From Oscillospiraceae bacterium (GTDB lineage Bacteria > Bacillota_A > Clostridia > Oscillospirales > CAG-272): a stretch of DNA of 45,668 nt. The notes beneath the pieces are model-generated. The model had not been told where the DNA came from and ran no database searches. It saw nothing but the letters and a program-made list of their open reading frames with translations. A program made the position numbers and the translations under genes. This document shows positions 6,464 to 15,566 of the stretch, piece by piece (the first letter of the stretch is position 1; each line of letters opens with the position of its first letter). The DNA is taken from positions 1 through 45,668 of the forward strand of contig SVRU01000009.1 in NCBI GenBank assembly GCA_015064665.1, in the 5' to 3' direction.

Positions 6464-7267
6464 ATGATAAACAACATATCTTTGGACAGCCTTTGTGCTG
6501 CCCTTTCGTACGCAATGGGAATTGAGGCGCCAAAACAAGCAGCACCCGCTTGCCGCGAGCTCGTGGAGCTGGTTGACAAAAAGCTAAGCGGAAAAAACGT
6601 TGACCGCATTATTATGTATAATCCCGATGCGATCGCACAGTGGGTTTTTGAAAAATATAATGATATGTTTCGGGATATTCTCGCTATTACCGACATTGCG
6701 TTGCCCTTTGCTACCGTGATGCCCTCCGTAACACCTGTTTGCTTTGGCACGATGTATACAGGCTCTCAACCAAAAATTCACGGTATCCTCTCATACACGA
6801 AGCCGGTTATCAAAATTGATACCATTTTTGATGCATTGATCAGAAATGCCAAAAAGCCCGCCATTGTCTGCACCGAAAACGATAGCTTATCCAAGATCTA
6901 TTTGGAACGGGATATGGATTATTTTTTCTATGACTCCGCAGATAAGGTAAACCAAAAGGCAGAGGACCTGATTTTAAGGGGTGAGCATGATTTTATCGTT
7001 ATCTATAACGGAAATTATGACAGTACCATGCACAAATTCGGTCCACAAAGCACCAAGGCTTTGGCTGCGCTTCAAGCAAATATCAAAGCATATCACAATT
7101 TTTTAAAGCTTGCCAAAGAAACCAGCAAGGATAAAAATACGCTCATCGGTTTCGCAATGGACCACGGCTGCCACGAGATCGACGGAAACTGCGGCTCTCA
7201 CGGCTTAGATATGGAAGAGGACCTCAACATTGTGCATTTGTATAAATTATTTCGGTCGGAAAATTAA
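6464..7267 (+). CDS. Alkaline phosphatase superfamily (phosphodiesterase-like) protein
   Basis: 267 aa. It has the metal-site order of the nucleotide pyrophosphatase/phosphodiesterase branch: a Thr/Ser-rich nucleophile region (SVTPVCFGTMYTG, ~residues 88-100), YDSTMHKFGP with D and H ligands, MDHG (D and H), and the final GSHG histidine. The usual N-terminal Asp strand is unclear (IIMYNPDA), and the protein is shorter than typical members. It probably cleaves a phospho- or sulfo-ester; the substrate cannot be predicted. AAAGGAG precedes ATG 6464, and translation is probably coupled to the M28 peptidase. Confidence 0.65.
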   Translation: MINNISLDSLCAALSYAMGIEAPKQAAPACRELVELVDKKLSGKNVDRIIMYNPDAIAQWVFEKYNDMFRDILAITDIALPFATVMPSVTPVCFGTMYTGSQPKIHGILSYTKPVIKIDTIFDALIRNAKKPAIVCTENDSLSKIYLERDMDYFFYDSADKVNQKAEDLILRGEHDFIVIYNGNYDSTMHKFGPQSTKALAALQANIKAYHNFLKLAKETSKDKNTLIGFAMDHGCHEIDGNCGSHGLDMEEDLNIVHLYKLFRSEN

Positions 7268-7327
7268 GAAAAGCAGATTTTGGACCTAACAATTCATCTT
7301 GTTGATAACAGAAAGGCGATATGTTCC

Positions 7328-7462
7328 ATGAGAAAAAACTTCAACGGCAAGCGATAAGGCCCTATCCTTTATCCGCAGCCCGTATTTATCATTGCCGCGT
7401 AAAATGATGACGGTACTGCCAAAGCCATGAACGTTGCGCGGGGTGGAGTTAGCGAGCACAAT
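7328..7462 (+). pseudogene. Flavin reductase family fragment
   Basis: MRKNFNGK from ATG 7328 runs into a stop. In another frame come LYPQPVFIIAA, a TAA, then NDDGTAKAMNVARGGVSEHN. These are the well-known N-terminal motifs of flavin reductase-like FMN-binding proteins (LYPQPV.., AMN-W-GG). A frameshift, an in-frame stop and loss of the rest of the gene show it is dead. It lies downstream of the phosphatase-like gene. Confidence 0.7.
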
Positions 7463-7499
7463 ACTGTAAAAAGTGGATTGATGAAAATATTGGGGCAGG

Positions 7500-7616
7500 G
7501 TGTATATTGGCGGCACGTCTGTTAATACCATTGCTCAAAACGCAAAAATTCTTTGCGAATATCGTTCAACCGATAAAGATGCTCTTGCTTTTATGAAAAT
7601 ATGGGCAGAGAAATAA
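7500..7616 (+). pseudogene. M20 peptidase C-terminal fragment
   Basis: A 38-codon open stretch, VYIGGTSVNTIAQ followed by AKILCEYRSTDKDALAFM and a TAA. GGTSVNTIA and the CEYRS strand are typical of the dimerisation domain of M20 metallopeptidases. No start and no catalytic domain remain. With the flavin reductase fragment it fills most of the 432-bp gap before 7700. Confidence 0.6.
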
Positions 7617-7699
7617 TATGAATTATATAAAATATCACAAATATACTGCAACTGTAAAAATTTAACAATTTAGAAGATTAACAGGAGGAAAGCTCTCGT

Positions 7700-9397
7700 A
7701 TGACAAAGGAAAAATATATTGAATTAATGGAAAAAATCTCATTTGCGTATTCGAATGAGGACCTTTTTGATTATTTCTCTTCGGTGAAAGAAACGGGAAT
7801 AACCGAGCATGGCTTCCCAAGAATAGTGGCTAATATCGGTATATTGATTTCGCACGGAAAAAGAATGGATTTATATGATTTCTTTATAGAAATTATGGAT
7901 TTTTGCTGCGCGGATTTTTTAAGGTTAAAAAAGAGGGCACAGGGCAACGATTTTTCTGTGAAAGAAATCATTTTCTGCATTATGGAATTGGAAAAATCAA
8001 ATGCCGTTTCGAAAGAAAAAATTGTTTTTTGGAAGAGTCTGCTTGCGAAGATTAACTATAAAGAGTGCTACAATAGCTATGCTGAAACCGAAGAAGCTTG
8101 CCCACACAACTGGGCTTTATTTACTGCGGTCAGTGAATTTATGAGAGAGCATATTCACGTTGCCGAGACTTGTGAATTTGTCGATATTCAAATAGCAACA
8201 CAATTAAAACGGCTAGATGAAAATAAAATGTATAGAGATTTTCATTTCTCTAAAACGAATCCTATCGTATATGATATCGTTCCAAGAGGGTTAATGGCTG
8301 TTTTAATGCATTTTGGTTATAACGGCAAATTTAAGAATGAAATTGACGGTGTTTTAAGAAAAGCGGGATTATTAACGCTTGATATGCAATCGGTAAGCGG
8401 AGAACTTCCTTATGGTGGAAGAAGCAATCAGTTTTTACACAACGAATCACAAGTTGCCTTGATTTTGGAGTACGAAGCGGACAGATATTACAAGGAAGGC
8501 AATTTTGAACTTGCCGGCAGGTTTAAGCGCGGAGCGTCAAAGGCGGTTGCTGATATTGAAAAATGGTTAGCGAGAGACGTGATAACACACGTTAAGAACA
8601 ATTATCCGCTTGAAACCGAAATAGGCTGTGAAGGTTATGCTTACTTTAACAAGTATATGATAGGCGCTGCATCATTTTTATACGTTGCCTATTTGTTTTG
8701 CAATGATTCTATCGTCAGTGTCGAAACAGACGATGAGCCTAAGGCGTTTTCACTAAGCAAGCAGTTCAATAAAACCTTTTTGAAAAACAAGAAGTTTTTC
8801 GTGGAAATAGATGAAGATGCTGATTTGCGCTACGATTCGAAGGGAATTGGAAGAATACATTTTAAGGGAGCTCCGTCTCCGCTTTGCTTGTCTATGCCGG
8901 GCACAGCCACTCCGAATTACAAGGTGGGAACAGAAGAAAACGTTGATTTTTCATTTGCCCCCGGAGTGATGAACGAGGAAGAAATTCTGTTTGCAACGAG
9001 GGAGAATGCCGAATATATTTTAAAGGACTTAAAAACCGAAACGGATGGAGCGTATGTTCGTTACGATTGCCATTTCTCTAATTGGAAAACGGTATCCTTC
9101 GGTTGTGAAATCAATAATGACTGTGTTACAATAAAGGTTGATTCAAACAAGGAAAAATGTTTGATGTTGCCTGTATTTTATTCGGACGGTCTTCTGAAGA
9201 GCGAGATAAAGCTGAGCGCAAACACCTTGGAGGTATATTATGGCGGCTGGATTTGCAGATATAAATCACAAAGCCAAATTCTTCCCTTGGGCAAGAGGGG
9301 AGTCAATAAGAACGGAGAATACGATTTGTTTTATACCGTAAGCGATAAAGAGATTTGTGTTCAGATAGAATTTCAAAAGGTGTGTCAGAGGGATTAA
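7700..9397 (+). CDS. Large hypothetical protein, possible polysaccharide-lyase fold
   Basis: 565 aa, no signal peptide. The first ~330 residues look all-helical with spaced aromatic/acidic motifs (AFSYSNEDL-like start region, PYGGRSNQFLHNESQ near 235, LAGRFKRGASKAVADIEKWL). The C-terminal ~220 residues look like beta-sandwich (CHFSNWKTVSFGCEI, VYYGGWICRY). An alpha-toroid plus beta-sandwich resembles heparinase II/III-type and related lyases, and GGRSNQF/HNE could be an active-site loop, but I cannot name a family. AGGAGG lies 11 bases before the ATG. It is followed at 72 bp by a HAD phosphatase. Confidence 0.6.
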   Translation: MTKEKYIELMEKISFAYSNEDLFDYFSSVKETGITEHGFPRIVANIGILISHGKRMDLYDFFIEIMDFCCADFLRLKKRAQGNDFSVKEIIFCIMELEKSNAVSKEKIVFWKSLLAKINYKECYNSYAETEEACPHNWALFTAVSEFMREHIHVAETCEFVDIQIATQLKRLDENKMYRDFHFSKTNPIVYDIVPRGLMAVLMHFGYNGKFKNEIDGVLRKAGLLTLDMQSVSGELPYGGRSNQFLHNESQVALILEYEADRYYKEGNFELAGRFKRGASKAVADIEKWLARDVITHVKNNYPLETEIGCEGYAYFNKYMIGAASFLYVAYLFCNDSIVSVETDDEPKAFSLSKQFNKTFLKNKKFFVEIDEDADLRYDSKGIGRIHFKGAPSPLCLSMPGTATPNYKVGTEENVDFSFAPGVMNEEEILFATRENAEYILKDLKTETDGAYVRYDCHFSNWKTVSFGCEINNDCVTIKVDSNKEKCLMLPVFYSDGLLKSEIKLSANTLEVYYGGWICRYKSQSQILPLGKRGVNKNGEYDLFYTVSDKEICVQIEFQKVCQRD

Positions 9398-9468
9398 ATT
9401 GCCAAGCATTATGAAAGCGGCATCTATTAATACGCTTTGCCGAGAAGGGACTTAGCAGGAGGAAAAGT

Positions 9469-10113
9469 ATGAAATATTCTACGTATTTATTTGATTTTGA
9501 CGGAACGCTTGTTGATTCTATGCCGGCGTTTATTTCGGTTATGCTCAGAATATTAGATGAGAACAACGTGAAGTATGAAAAGGACATTATAAAAGTCATA
9601 ACTCCTCTCGGATATATCGGGACTGCAAGATATTATATCGAGCATCTTGGGGTTAGTCTATCCGAGGGTGAGCTTCTTGAGCTGATGAACGGGTATATTT
9701 ACGACGAGTACGCTTATCGCATAGAGGCAAAGAAAAACGTGATTGAAACGCTGAAAAAGTTAAAGAGCCTGGGCGCAGACCTTAACGTTTTGACCGCCAG
9801 TCCTCATTCGATACTTGACGTTTGCTTAAAGAGACTTGGAATTTTGGATTTGTTTACAAACGTGTGGTCCTGCGACGACTTTGGCACGACGAAGGCGAAC
9901 CCCGACATATATATTATGGCGGCAAAGAAAATCGGGAAACCCGTTGACCAAATTCTGTTTCTTGATGACAATTATAACGCTGACAAGACGGCGGCGAATG
10001 CGAAAATGAAGGTTTGCGGTGTTTACGATGCGTCCTCGGAGGAATATACCGAAGAAATAAAAAAGGTTGTGGACCATTACATAAACGATTTTTCCGAATT
10101 ACTCGCATTGTGA
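9469..10113 (+). CDS. HAD family hydrolase (phosphatase/phosphoglucomutase-like)
   Basis: 214 aa with all four HAD motifs in order: DFDGTLVDS (I, nucleophile Asp9), TASPHS (II), the Lys in TTKANPDIY (III) and FLDDNYNAD (IV). The helical cap between motifs I and II is of the phosphoglycolate phosphatase/beta-phosphoglucomutase kind. It probably dephosphorylates a small sugar phosphate. Start ATG 9469 follows GGAGG. Its placement between an unknown glycan-type gene and galT suggests sugar metabolism. Confidence 0.85.
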   Translation: MKYSTYLFDFDGTLVDSMPAFISVMLRILDENNVKYEKDIIKVITPLGYIGTARYYIEHLGVSLSEGELLELMNGYIYDEYAYRIEAKKNVIETLKKLKSLGADLNVLTASPHSILDVCLKRLGILDLFTNVWSCDDFGTTKANPDIYIMAAKKIGKPVDQILFLDDNYNADKTAANAKMKVCGVYDASSEEYTEEIKKVVDHYINDFSELLAL

Positions 10114-10231
10114 TGAGGAAAAACAAAATTTTTCAAAAAGAAAAGCTGATAAGTTTTGAAATTTCCAAGAGATTGTCAAGCGGCGGCTTCATACCATAAT
10201 TTCGTTTAAAAAGAAGAAAGAGGTGTCACGA

Positions 10232-11725
10232 ATGAATATTAACCGACTGATTACCGAGCTTGTTAACTACGGTGTAAGCCGCGAGCTTATCGAAGAACGG
10301 GACAGAGCATTTTGCACGGCCAGACTTATGAAGATTTTAGCTCTTGATGACTATGAGGCCGAGGAGTGCCGCGAGAGGCGCGAGCTTTCCGAGATACTTG
10401 ACGACGTTCTTGATTATGCCGCAGAGCGCGGACTTCTTGAGAACAATTCGGTGGTTTACCGCGACCTCTTTGATACCGAGATTATGGGGGTGTTCGTTGC
10501 GCGGCCCTCGGATGTCAGGGCAAGATTCTTTGACCTTTACAAGAAATCTCCGGAGCTTGCTACCGATTATTTTTATAAGCTCTCCTGCGACTCCAACTAT
10601 ATACGCCGCGACAGAATAGCACGGGACCTTAAATGGAAGTTTTCCTCGGAATACGGAGATATAGATATAACCGTAAACCTTTCAAAGCCTGAGAAGGACC
10701 CGAAGGCTATTGCCGCGGCAAAAAAGCTGGCACAGTCGGGATATCCTAAGTGCCTTTTGTGTCACGAGAACGAGGGATATGCAGGCACGGTGGCAAAGCC
10801 GGCGAGAGCAACCCTTCGTCAGATACCCTTTGATATGGCAGGAGCAGATTGGTATCTCCAATATTCCCCATACGTTTACTATAACGAGCATTGCATTGCT
10901 CTCTCGGCAAAGCACGAGCCGATGAGCATAAACGACGCGACGTTTGACAAGCTTCTTGGTTTCGTTAACTGTTTCCCACACTATTTTATAGGCTCTAATG
11001 CAGACCTTCCCATAGTCGGCGGTTCTATTCTCACTCACGACCATATGCAAGGCGGACGTTATGAGTTCGCTATGGAAAGAGCCAAGATAAAGCGTAAAAT
11101 CAGTTTCAAGGGCTTTGAAAATGTAAACTCTTGTTTACTTAAATGGCCTATGTCGGTCATCAGAATTTCTTCCTGTGATAAGGCGGAGCTTTCTGCCCTG
11201 GCATCAAAGATACTCGCCGCGTGGCGAGGATACACCGACGAGTCGGCATTCATTTTTGCCAAAACCGACGGTGAGCCGCACAACACGATAACCCCGATTG
11301 CAAGACGCAGAGGCGGGTGCTACGAGCTTGACCTGGTGCTTCGAAACAATATAACCACCGAGAGTCATCCTCTCGGAGTATATCATCCGCACGCCGAGCA
11401 TCATAATATAAAAAGAGAGAATATCGGTCTTATTGAGGTTATGGGACTTGCGGTTTTGCCCGCCAGACTAAAAGACGAGATAGCCGTTATGTCCGAGGCG
11501 ATTTCTAAGGGCAAGAGTTTTAGAGAATTTCCCGAGATTGAGAAGCACGCCGAGTGGTATGACGCCTTTGCGGGCGAGTACGATTTCACAAAGCAAGATC
11601 CCGAGGAAGTAATCAAGAAGGAAATAGGCAAGACGTTCGTCCGAGTTCTCTCTGATGCAGGGGTCTTCAAGGACACGCCCGAGGGCGACGCTGCGTTTAT
11701 GAGATTCTTGAATTCGGTGAATTAG
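10232..11725 (+). CDS. galT: UDP-glucose--hexose-1-phosphate uridylyltransferase, class II
   Basis: 497 aa. It catalyses exchange of UMP between UDP-glucose and galactose-1-phosphate in the Leloir pathway. It belongs to the long Gram-positive class: the catalytic HDHMQGG motif (H269, H271, Q273; H271 expected to carry the uridylyl group), an N-terminal extension of ~200 residues, and KCLLCHENEGYAG near 173. The frame is open from GTG 10223, but the AAGAAAGAGG site favours ATG 10232. The next gene starts 2 bases after the stop, so the HAD phosphatase is co-transcribed. No galK or galE is in the window. Confidence 0.93.
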   Translation: MNINRLITELVNYGVSRELIEERDRAFCTARLMKILALDDYEAEECRERRELSEILDDVLDYAAERGLLENNSVVYRDLFDTEIMGVFVARPSDVRARFFDLYKKSPELATDYFYKLSCDSNYIRRDRIARDLKWKFSSEYGDIDITVNLSKPEKDPKAIAAAKKLAQSGYPKCLLCHENEGYAGTVAKPARATLRQIPFDMAGADWYLQYSPYVYYNEHCIALSAKHEPMSINDATFDKLLGFVNCFPHYFIGSNADLPIVGGSILTHDHMQGGRYEFAMERAKIKRKISFKGFENVNSCLLKWPMSVIRISSCDKAELSALASKILAAWRGYTDESAFIFAKTDGEPHNTITPIARRRGGCYELDLVLRNNITTESHPLGVYHPHAEHHNIKRENIGLIEVMGLAVLPARLKDEIAVMSEAISKGKSFREFPEIEKHAEWYDAFAGEYDFTKQDPEEVIKKEIGKTFVRVLSDAGVFKDTPEGDAAFMRFLNSVN

Positions 11726-11726
11726 T

Positions 11727-12485
11727 ATGGCAAAATACGACGGGATATTAATAATGTCGGATTGGGACGGTACACTCAGCACGGGAGGCACCGTATCCGA
11801 AGAAAACGCAGAGGCAATCCGTGGGTTTCAGTGCGAGGGCGGAAAATTTACTATGTGCTCGGGCAGAAACTATAATTACTTTGACGCCTTTGCGGATTTC
11901 GTTGTACCAAACGCTCCTATATGCGCGTATAACGGCGCGCTTATAGTCAATACCGACGGGAGAATTCTTCGGCGCAGCTTTCTTGGCGGGGAGATATTTC
12001 CTTCGCTTTTTGAGCTTGCCGCAAGCGGTCATTTTCAGAAAATGAACGTTTATACGCCTGATACAAACGGACCGGCTCAGAAGGATATTAAAGAGGTTTT
12101 AGACAACACCGAGAAATACCGCTCGATGAAGCTGTATAAGACGGTTTTCGTTGCAGAAACCGAGGAGCAGGCACTTCTCGGAGGGGCTTTGGCTGAGAAA
12201 ATTCTTCCCGACGGCTACACGGCGGTAAGAAGCTGGTCGACGGGTCTTGAAATCCTCAAGCACTCCGCATCGAAGGGTGAAGCTCTCAAATTTCTCAAAT
12301 CATACCTAGGGGCTAGGCTTGCAGTAGCCGTAGGTGACTTTGAAAACGACGTCGATATGCTTCGCGCCGCCGATATAGGTTACGCCGTTGCTAACGCTGC
12401 TTCATCGGCAAAGGCAGCAGCAGACAGAATAACCGTAGCGGCAGAGGAGTCGGCAATAGCCAAAATCATACGCGAACTGTCTTAA
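11727..12485 (+). CDS. Cof-type HAD-IIB family hydrolase
   Basis: 252 aa. Motif I DWDGTL (Asp13 region), motif II Ser in CSGRN, motif III Lys in SKGEALKFL, motif IV GDFENDVDMLRAA, with the alpha/beta cap of subclass IIB between II and III. These enzymes dephosphorylate sugar phosphates and phospho-cofactors. It is translationally linked to galT (2-base gap), so a role in removing a toxic hexose phosphate is a reasonable guess. Confidence 0.88.
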   Translation: MAKYDGILIMSDWDGTLSTGGTVSEENAEAIRGFQCEGGKFTMCSGRNYNYFDAFADFVVPNAPICAYNGALIVNTDGRILRRSFLGGEIFPSLFELAASGHFQKMNVYTPDTNGPAQKDIKEVLDNTEKYRSMKLYKTVFVAETEEQALLGGALAEKILPDGYTAVRSWSTGLEILKHSASKGEALKFLKSYLGARLAVAVGDFENDVDMLRAADIGYAVANAASSAKAAADRITVAAEESAIAKIIRELS

Positions 12486-12521
12486 AGGAGTGGCGGTTAG
12501 CAGAATATTCGTAGATATGAG

Positions 12522-12551
12522 AATCCTCGGAGCTCGAAAACTCCGAGGATT
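12522..12551. terminator. Bidirectional terminator between galT operon and metH
   Basis: AATCCTCGGAG / CTCCGAGGATT, perfect 11-bp stem with an 8-base loop, between two converging operons; U-rich on the + side. Confidence 0.8.
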
Positions 12552-12555
12552 TTGA

Positions 12556-14958
12556 CTATTTGCAGCTTGCGGCATTTATCTCTTCTGCGTAACGGACGGT
12601 TTCCATAGCGTCCTTTGCATATTTGTCGGCACCTATTGACTTGGCATATTCCTTTGTAAGAACTGCTCCGCCTACAACAATTTTCACTTCGGGCAGTTCT
12701 GCTTTTGCAAGACGAATGGTTTGCTCCATAGCGGCAACTGTGGTAGTCATAAGCGCGCTGAGTCCGATGATTTTTGCGCCCGTCGACTTTGCCGCAGAAA
12801 TTATTCTCTCGGGGGGGACGTCGCGGCCGAGGTCAGTCACCGAAAATCCGTAATTTTCAAGCAGGAGCTTAACTATATTTTTCCCGATATCGTGAATGTC
12901 GCCCTTGACCGTTGCTATGACTAAGGCGCACTTGTCGGACGCCTTTTTGGATGGAAGACGTGATTTTACTACCTCAAACGCAGAAGAAGCCGCCTCCGCA
13001 CTCATAAGAAGACCGGGGAGATACACGGTTTTCTGTTCGAAACCGACTCCGACTCTGTCGAGCGCAGGGATTATTTCGCCCTCGACTATGTCAAGCGGAC
13101 TCTTTGTTTTAATAAGCTCCTCTGTGAGTCTTGCCGCCTCATTAGAGAGTCCCCTCATTATCGCGCGCTCAAGCTCTGAATTGTATCCCGACACGCTCTT
13201 TTTTACCGCGGCGGGTGATGGGTCACACTTGGGAAGACTCTCGGCAAAGTCAAGATAGTGCTGACATTTATCGTCAAGACCGAAGAGGGCAGAGCAGGCG
13301 AAATAGGTTTTCATCATTTCGTTCGAGTAGGGGTTCATTATTGCCGCGGAAAGTCCGTTTGCAAGAGCCAGAGCAAAGAAATTGGCGTTCACAGCGTCGC
13401 GCTCGGGAAGCCCGAAGGAAACGTTGGATATTCCGAGCAAAGTGTTACAGCCAAGATCGTTTTTTATTATATTGATTGCGCGTAGCGTTTCTCCGGCAGC
13501 ACTCTTATCGGTGCTTATAGCGAGAGCTAAAGGGTCGAATATTATATCCTTTTTATCTATTCCGTGCTTTTCGGCTTCGCACAGGATTTTTCTTGCAATA
13601 GCAACACGCCCCTCGGCAGTCGGAGGGATACCGCACTCATCAAGAGTAAGTGCGACGATCACGCCGCCGTATTTTTTTGCAAGCGGGAAAATAGAATCCA
13701 TACTCTCCTGATTGCCGTTTACCGAGTTTATCATAGGTTTGCCGTTATATAGGCGAAGTGCCGCCTCCATAGCCTCGGCGTTTGACGTATCTATCTGTAA
13801 GGGAAGGTCGATTATAGCTTGCAGCTCTCTTACCGCTGTCAAGAGCATATCCGCCTCGTCAATCTCGGGTAGACCTACGTTCACGTCGAGTACGTGAACG
13901 CCTCGCTCCTGCTGTGCAATGCCTTCCTTAAGAATATAGCCAATATCTCTTTGTAGAAGAGCCTCCTTAAAACGCTTCTTTCCCGTGGGATTTATTCGCT
14001 CGCCAATCAGAACGGGCTCTTTGCCAAGCTCTACCGCGTGAGTGTAGGAGGAAACTAACGTGTGACGTTTTTTTGACACGGGTGGGGGTGTAATTCCCGA
14101 AATGCGTTCGTTTATTGCTGAAATATACAGAGGAGTAGTGCCGCAACAGCCGCCGACTATCGAAACGCCATTGGAAACAAGCTCGCAAATCTCCTCTGCG
14201 AATTCGTGAGGGCCGACGCCGTAATACGTACGTCCTCCTTCGCTGCGCGGCAGCCCTGCATTAGGCTTTAAAATCACGGGGACCGAGGCGTATTTAAGAT
14301 ACTCCTCTATCACGGGTCTGAGCGACCTTGGGCCAAGCGAGCAGTTAACGCCGATGGCGTCAGCTCCCATTCCCTCAAGGAGTGCTACCATAGCGGCGGC
14401 AGAGGCGCCGGTCAATAGTTTTCCGTCCTCACCGTATGCGTTTGATACGAAGACGGGCACAGATGAGTTTTCCTTTGCAGCCAGGAGGGCGGCCTTGGTT
14501 TCGTAGCTGTCAGCCATAGTTTCGATGAAAATGAGGTCGCAGCCGTATTTTACACCGAGGCGCACGGTTTTTGCAAAAATTTCCACCGCTTCCTCAAAAT
14601 CAAGGTCGCCGTACGGCTTTAGCACTCTTCCGATAGGGCCGATATCGAGAGCAACCCATTTTTCCTGCTTGCCCGAGGATGCGTGCGCGGCAGCTCTTGC
14701 ATTTTCTATCGCCGTGCGCACTATATCCTCAAGGACGTCAGCGGTGAATTTCAGCGAATTTGCGCCAAACGTATTGGTATTAACGACGTTGCTTCCTGCG
14801 TCAAAATAAGCGCGGTGAATATCTCTTATATCCTCGGGGTGATTTATGTTCCATAGCTCAGGAAGCTCTCCCGCGCCCAGACCTCTCTCTTGCAGAACTG
14901 TACCCATTCCGCCGTCGAGAAAGAGTATATTTTCGGATAAATATTCGGTGATTTTCAT
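12556..14958 (-). CDS. metH: Cobalamin-dependent methionine synthase lacking the reactivation domain
   Basis: 800 aa from ATG 14958; the frame is open further upstream but that part overlaps the previous gene. Domains: homocysteine S-methyltransferase (1-~290; zinc ligands C206 in GVNCSLG and C271/C272 in GGCCGT), methyltetrahydrofolate/pterin-binding domain (~330-580, starting LIGERINPTGKKRF), helical cap, and B12-binding domain with the GDIHDIGKN motif whose H689 is the lower cobalt ligand. It stops there, ~350 residues short of E. coli MetH. The missing AdoMet-dependent reactivation domain is provided by the preceding gene, overlapped by 4 bases (ATGA). Confidence 0.93.
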   Translation of the reverse strand: MKITEYLSENILFLDGGMGTVLQERGLGAGELPELWNINHPEDIRDIHRAYFDAGSNVVNTNTFGANSLKFTADVLEDIVRTAIENARAAAHASSGKQEKWVALDIGPIGRVLKPYGDLDFEEAVEIFAKTVRLGVKYGCDLIFIETMADSYETKAALLAAKENSSVPVFVSNAYGEDGKLLTGASAAAMVALLEGMGADAIGVNCSLGPRSLRPVIEEYLKYASVPVILKPNAGLPRSEGGRTYYGVGPHEFAEEICELVSNGVSIVGGCCGTTPLYISAINERISGITPPPVSKKRHTLVSSYTHAVELGKEPVLIGERINPTGKKRFKEALLQRDIGYILKEGIAQQERGVHVLDVNVGLPEIDEADMLLTAVRELQAIIDLPLQIDTSNAEAMEAALRLYNGKPMINSVNGNQESMDSIFPLAKKYGGVIVALTLDECGIPPTAEGRVAIARKILCEAEKHGIDKKDIIFDPLALAISTDKSAAGETLRAINIIKNDLGCNTLLGISNVSFGLPERDAVNANFFALALANGLSAAIMNPYSNEMMKTYFACSALFGLDDKCQHYLDFAESLPKCDPSPAAVKKSVSGYNSELERAIMRGLSNEAARLTEELIKTKSPLDIVEGEIIPALDRVGVGFEQKTVYLPGLLMSAEAASSAFEVVKSRLPSKKASDKCALVIATVKGDIHDIGKNIVKLLLENYGFSVTDLGRDVPPERIISAAKSTGAKIIGLSALMTTTVAAMEQTIRLAKAELPEVKIVVGGAVLTKEYAKSIGADKYAKDAMETVRYAEEINAASCK

Positions 14959-15566
14959 TTTGAAATCCTCTTTATTCCAATAATTGCAGTCACGGATTTT
15001 GTGGGCGACATAAGAAGACTCCCGTTTAACGTAAGACCTATTTTGCGGGGACAGTCGAGGACGCGGAAAACGTCTCGCTGAAATCCAAGGGGCAAATCTC
15101 CGTACCCCGCACTGAATCTTTCGGTAGTCATAAGGCCGGCTCGCAGACCGTTTTCTCTTTGCAAAGATGAGAACAGGTCGCAAAGAGCCTCTATCCGTTC
15201 AGCGCCGATTGCCTGCATAATTAGAGCTTTAGCAGGCGAGCTGACACAGTATCTAGATATGATTCTATCAATCTCAATGCCGAGAGTTGAGGCAAAAATT
15301 ATCACTCTATCGCAATCTGACAGACGAGCCGAGAGCTTCGCTGAGGTGACTTTTGCAAAACCAAAATCAAGCGAATTTTCGACACGGGTGAGGGGAAACT
15401 CGGCATAGCATAGCTTGTACGACAGCTTTTCTGCTATCTCGTCAAAGCATTCGTCGATAAGCGACGAGAGCCTATCGTCCTCCCCGCAGGCTCCTGCGTA
15501 TTTCAAGGCAGCTCTCTTGTCAAAGGGCGGGGGCGAATAGGATTTTGTGTAAACTATTGTTTTCAT
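14955..15566 (-). CDS. Methionine synthase activation-domain protein
   Basis: 203 aa. It carries the AdoMet-binding signature of the MetH C-terminal domain, ERFSAGYGDLPL near residue 147, and the preceding helix IGAERIEALCD. It should bind AdoMet and flavodoxin and re-methylate cob(II)alamin that has become inactive in MetH. Stand-alone versions paired with a shortened MetH are known from Thermotoga and Clostridia. Its 4-base overlaps with both neighbours, metF upstream and metH downstream, show tight translational coupling. Confidence 0.88.
   Translation of the reverse strand: MKTIVYTKSYSPPPFDKRAALKYAGACGEDDRLSSLIDECFDEIAEKLSYKLCYAEFPLTRVENSLDFGFAKVTSAKLSARLSDCDRVIIFASTLGIEIDRIISRYCVSSPAKALIMQAIGAERIEALCDLFSSLQRENGLRAGLMTTERFSAGYGDLPLGFQRDVFRVLDCPRKIGLTLNGSLLMSPTKSVTAIIGIKRISK

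Noticed and set aside
12556..15183. 875-aa reading of metH starting upstream of 14958
   Set aside because: The extra N-terminus is low-quality sequence overlapping the activation-protein gene; the conserved Hcy-binding domain begins right after ATG 14958, which has a Shine-Dalgarno.
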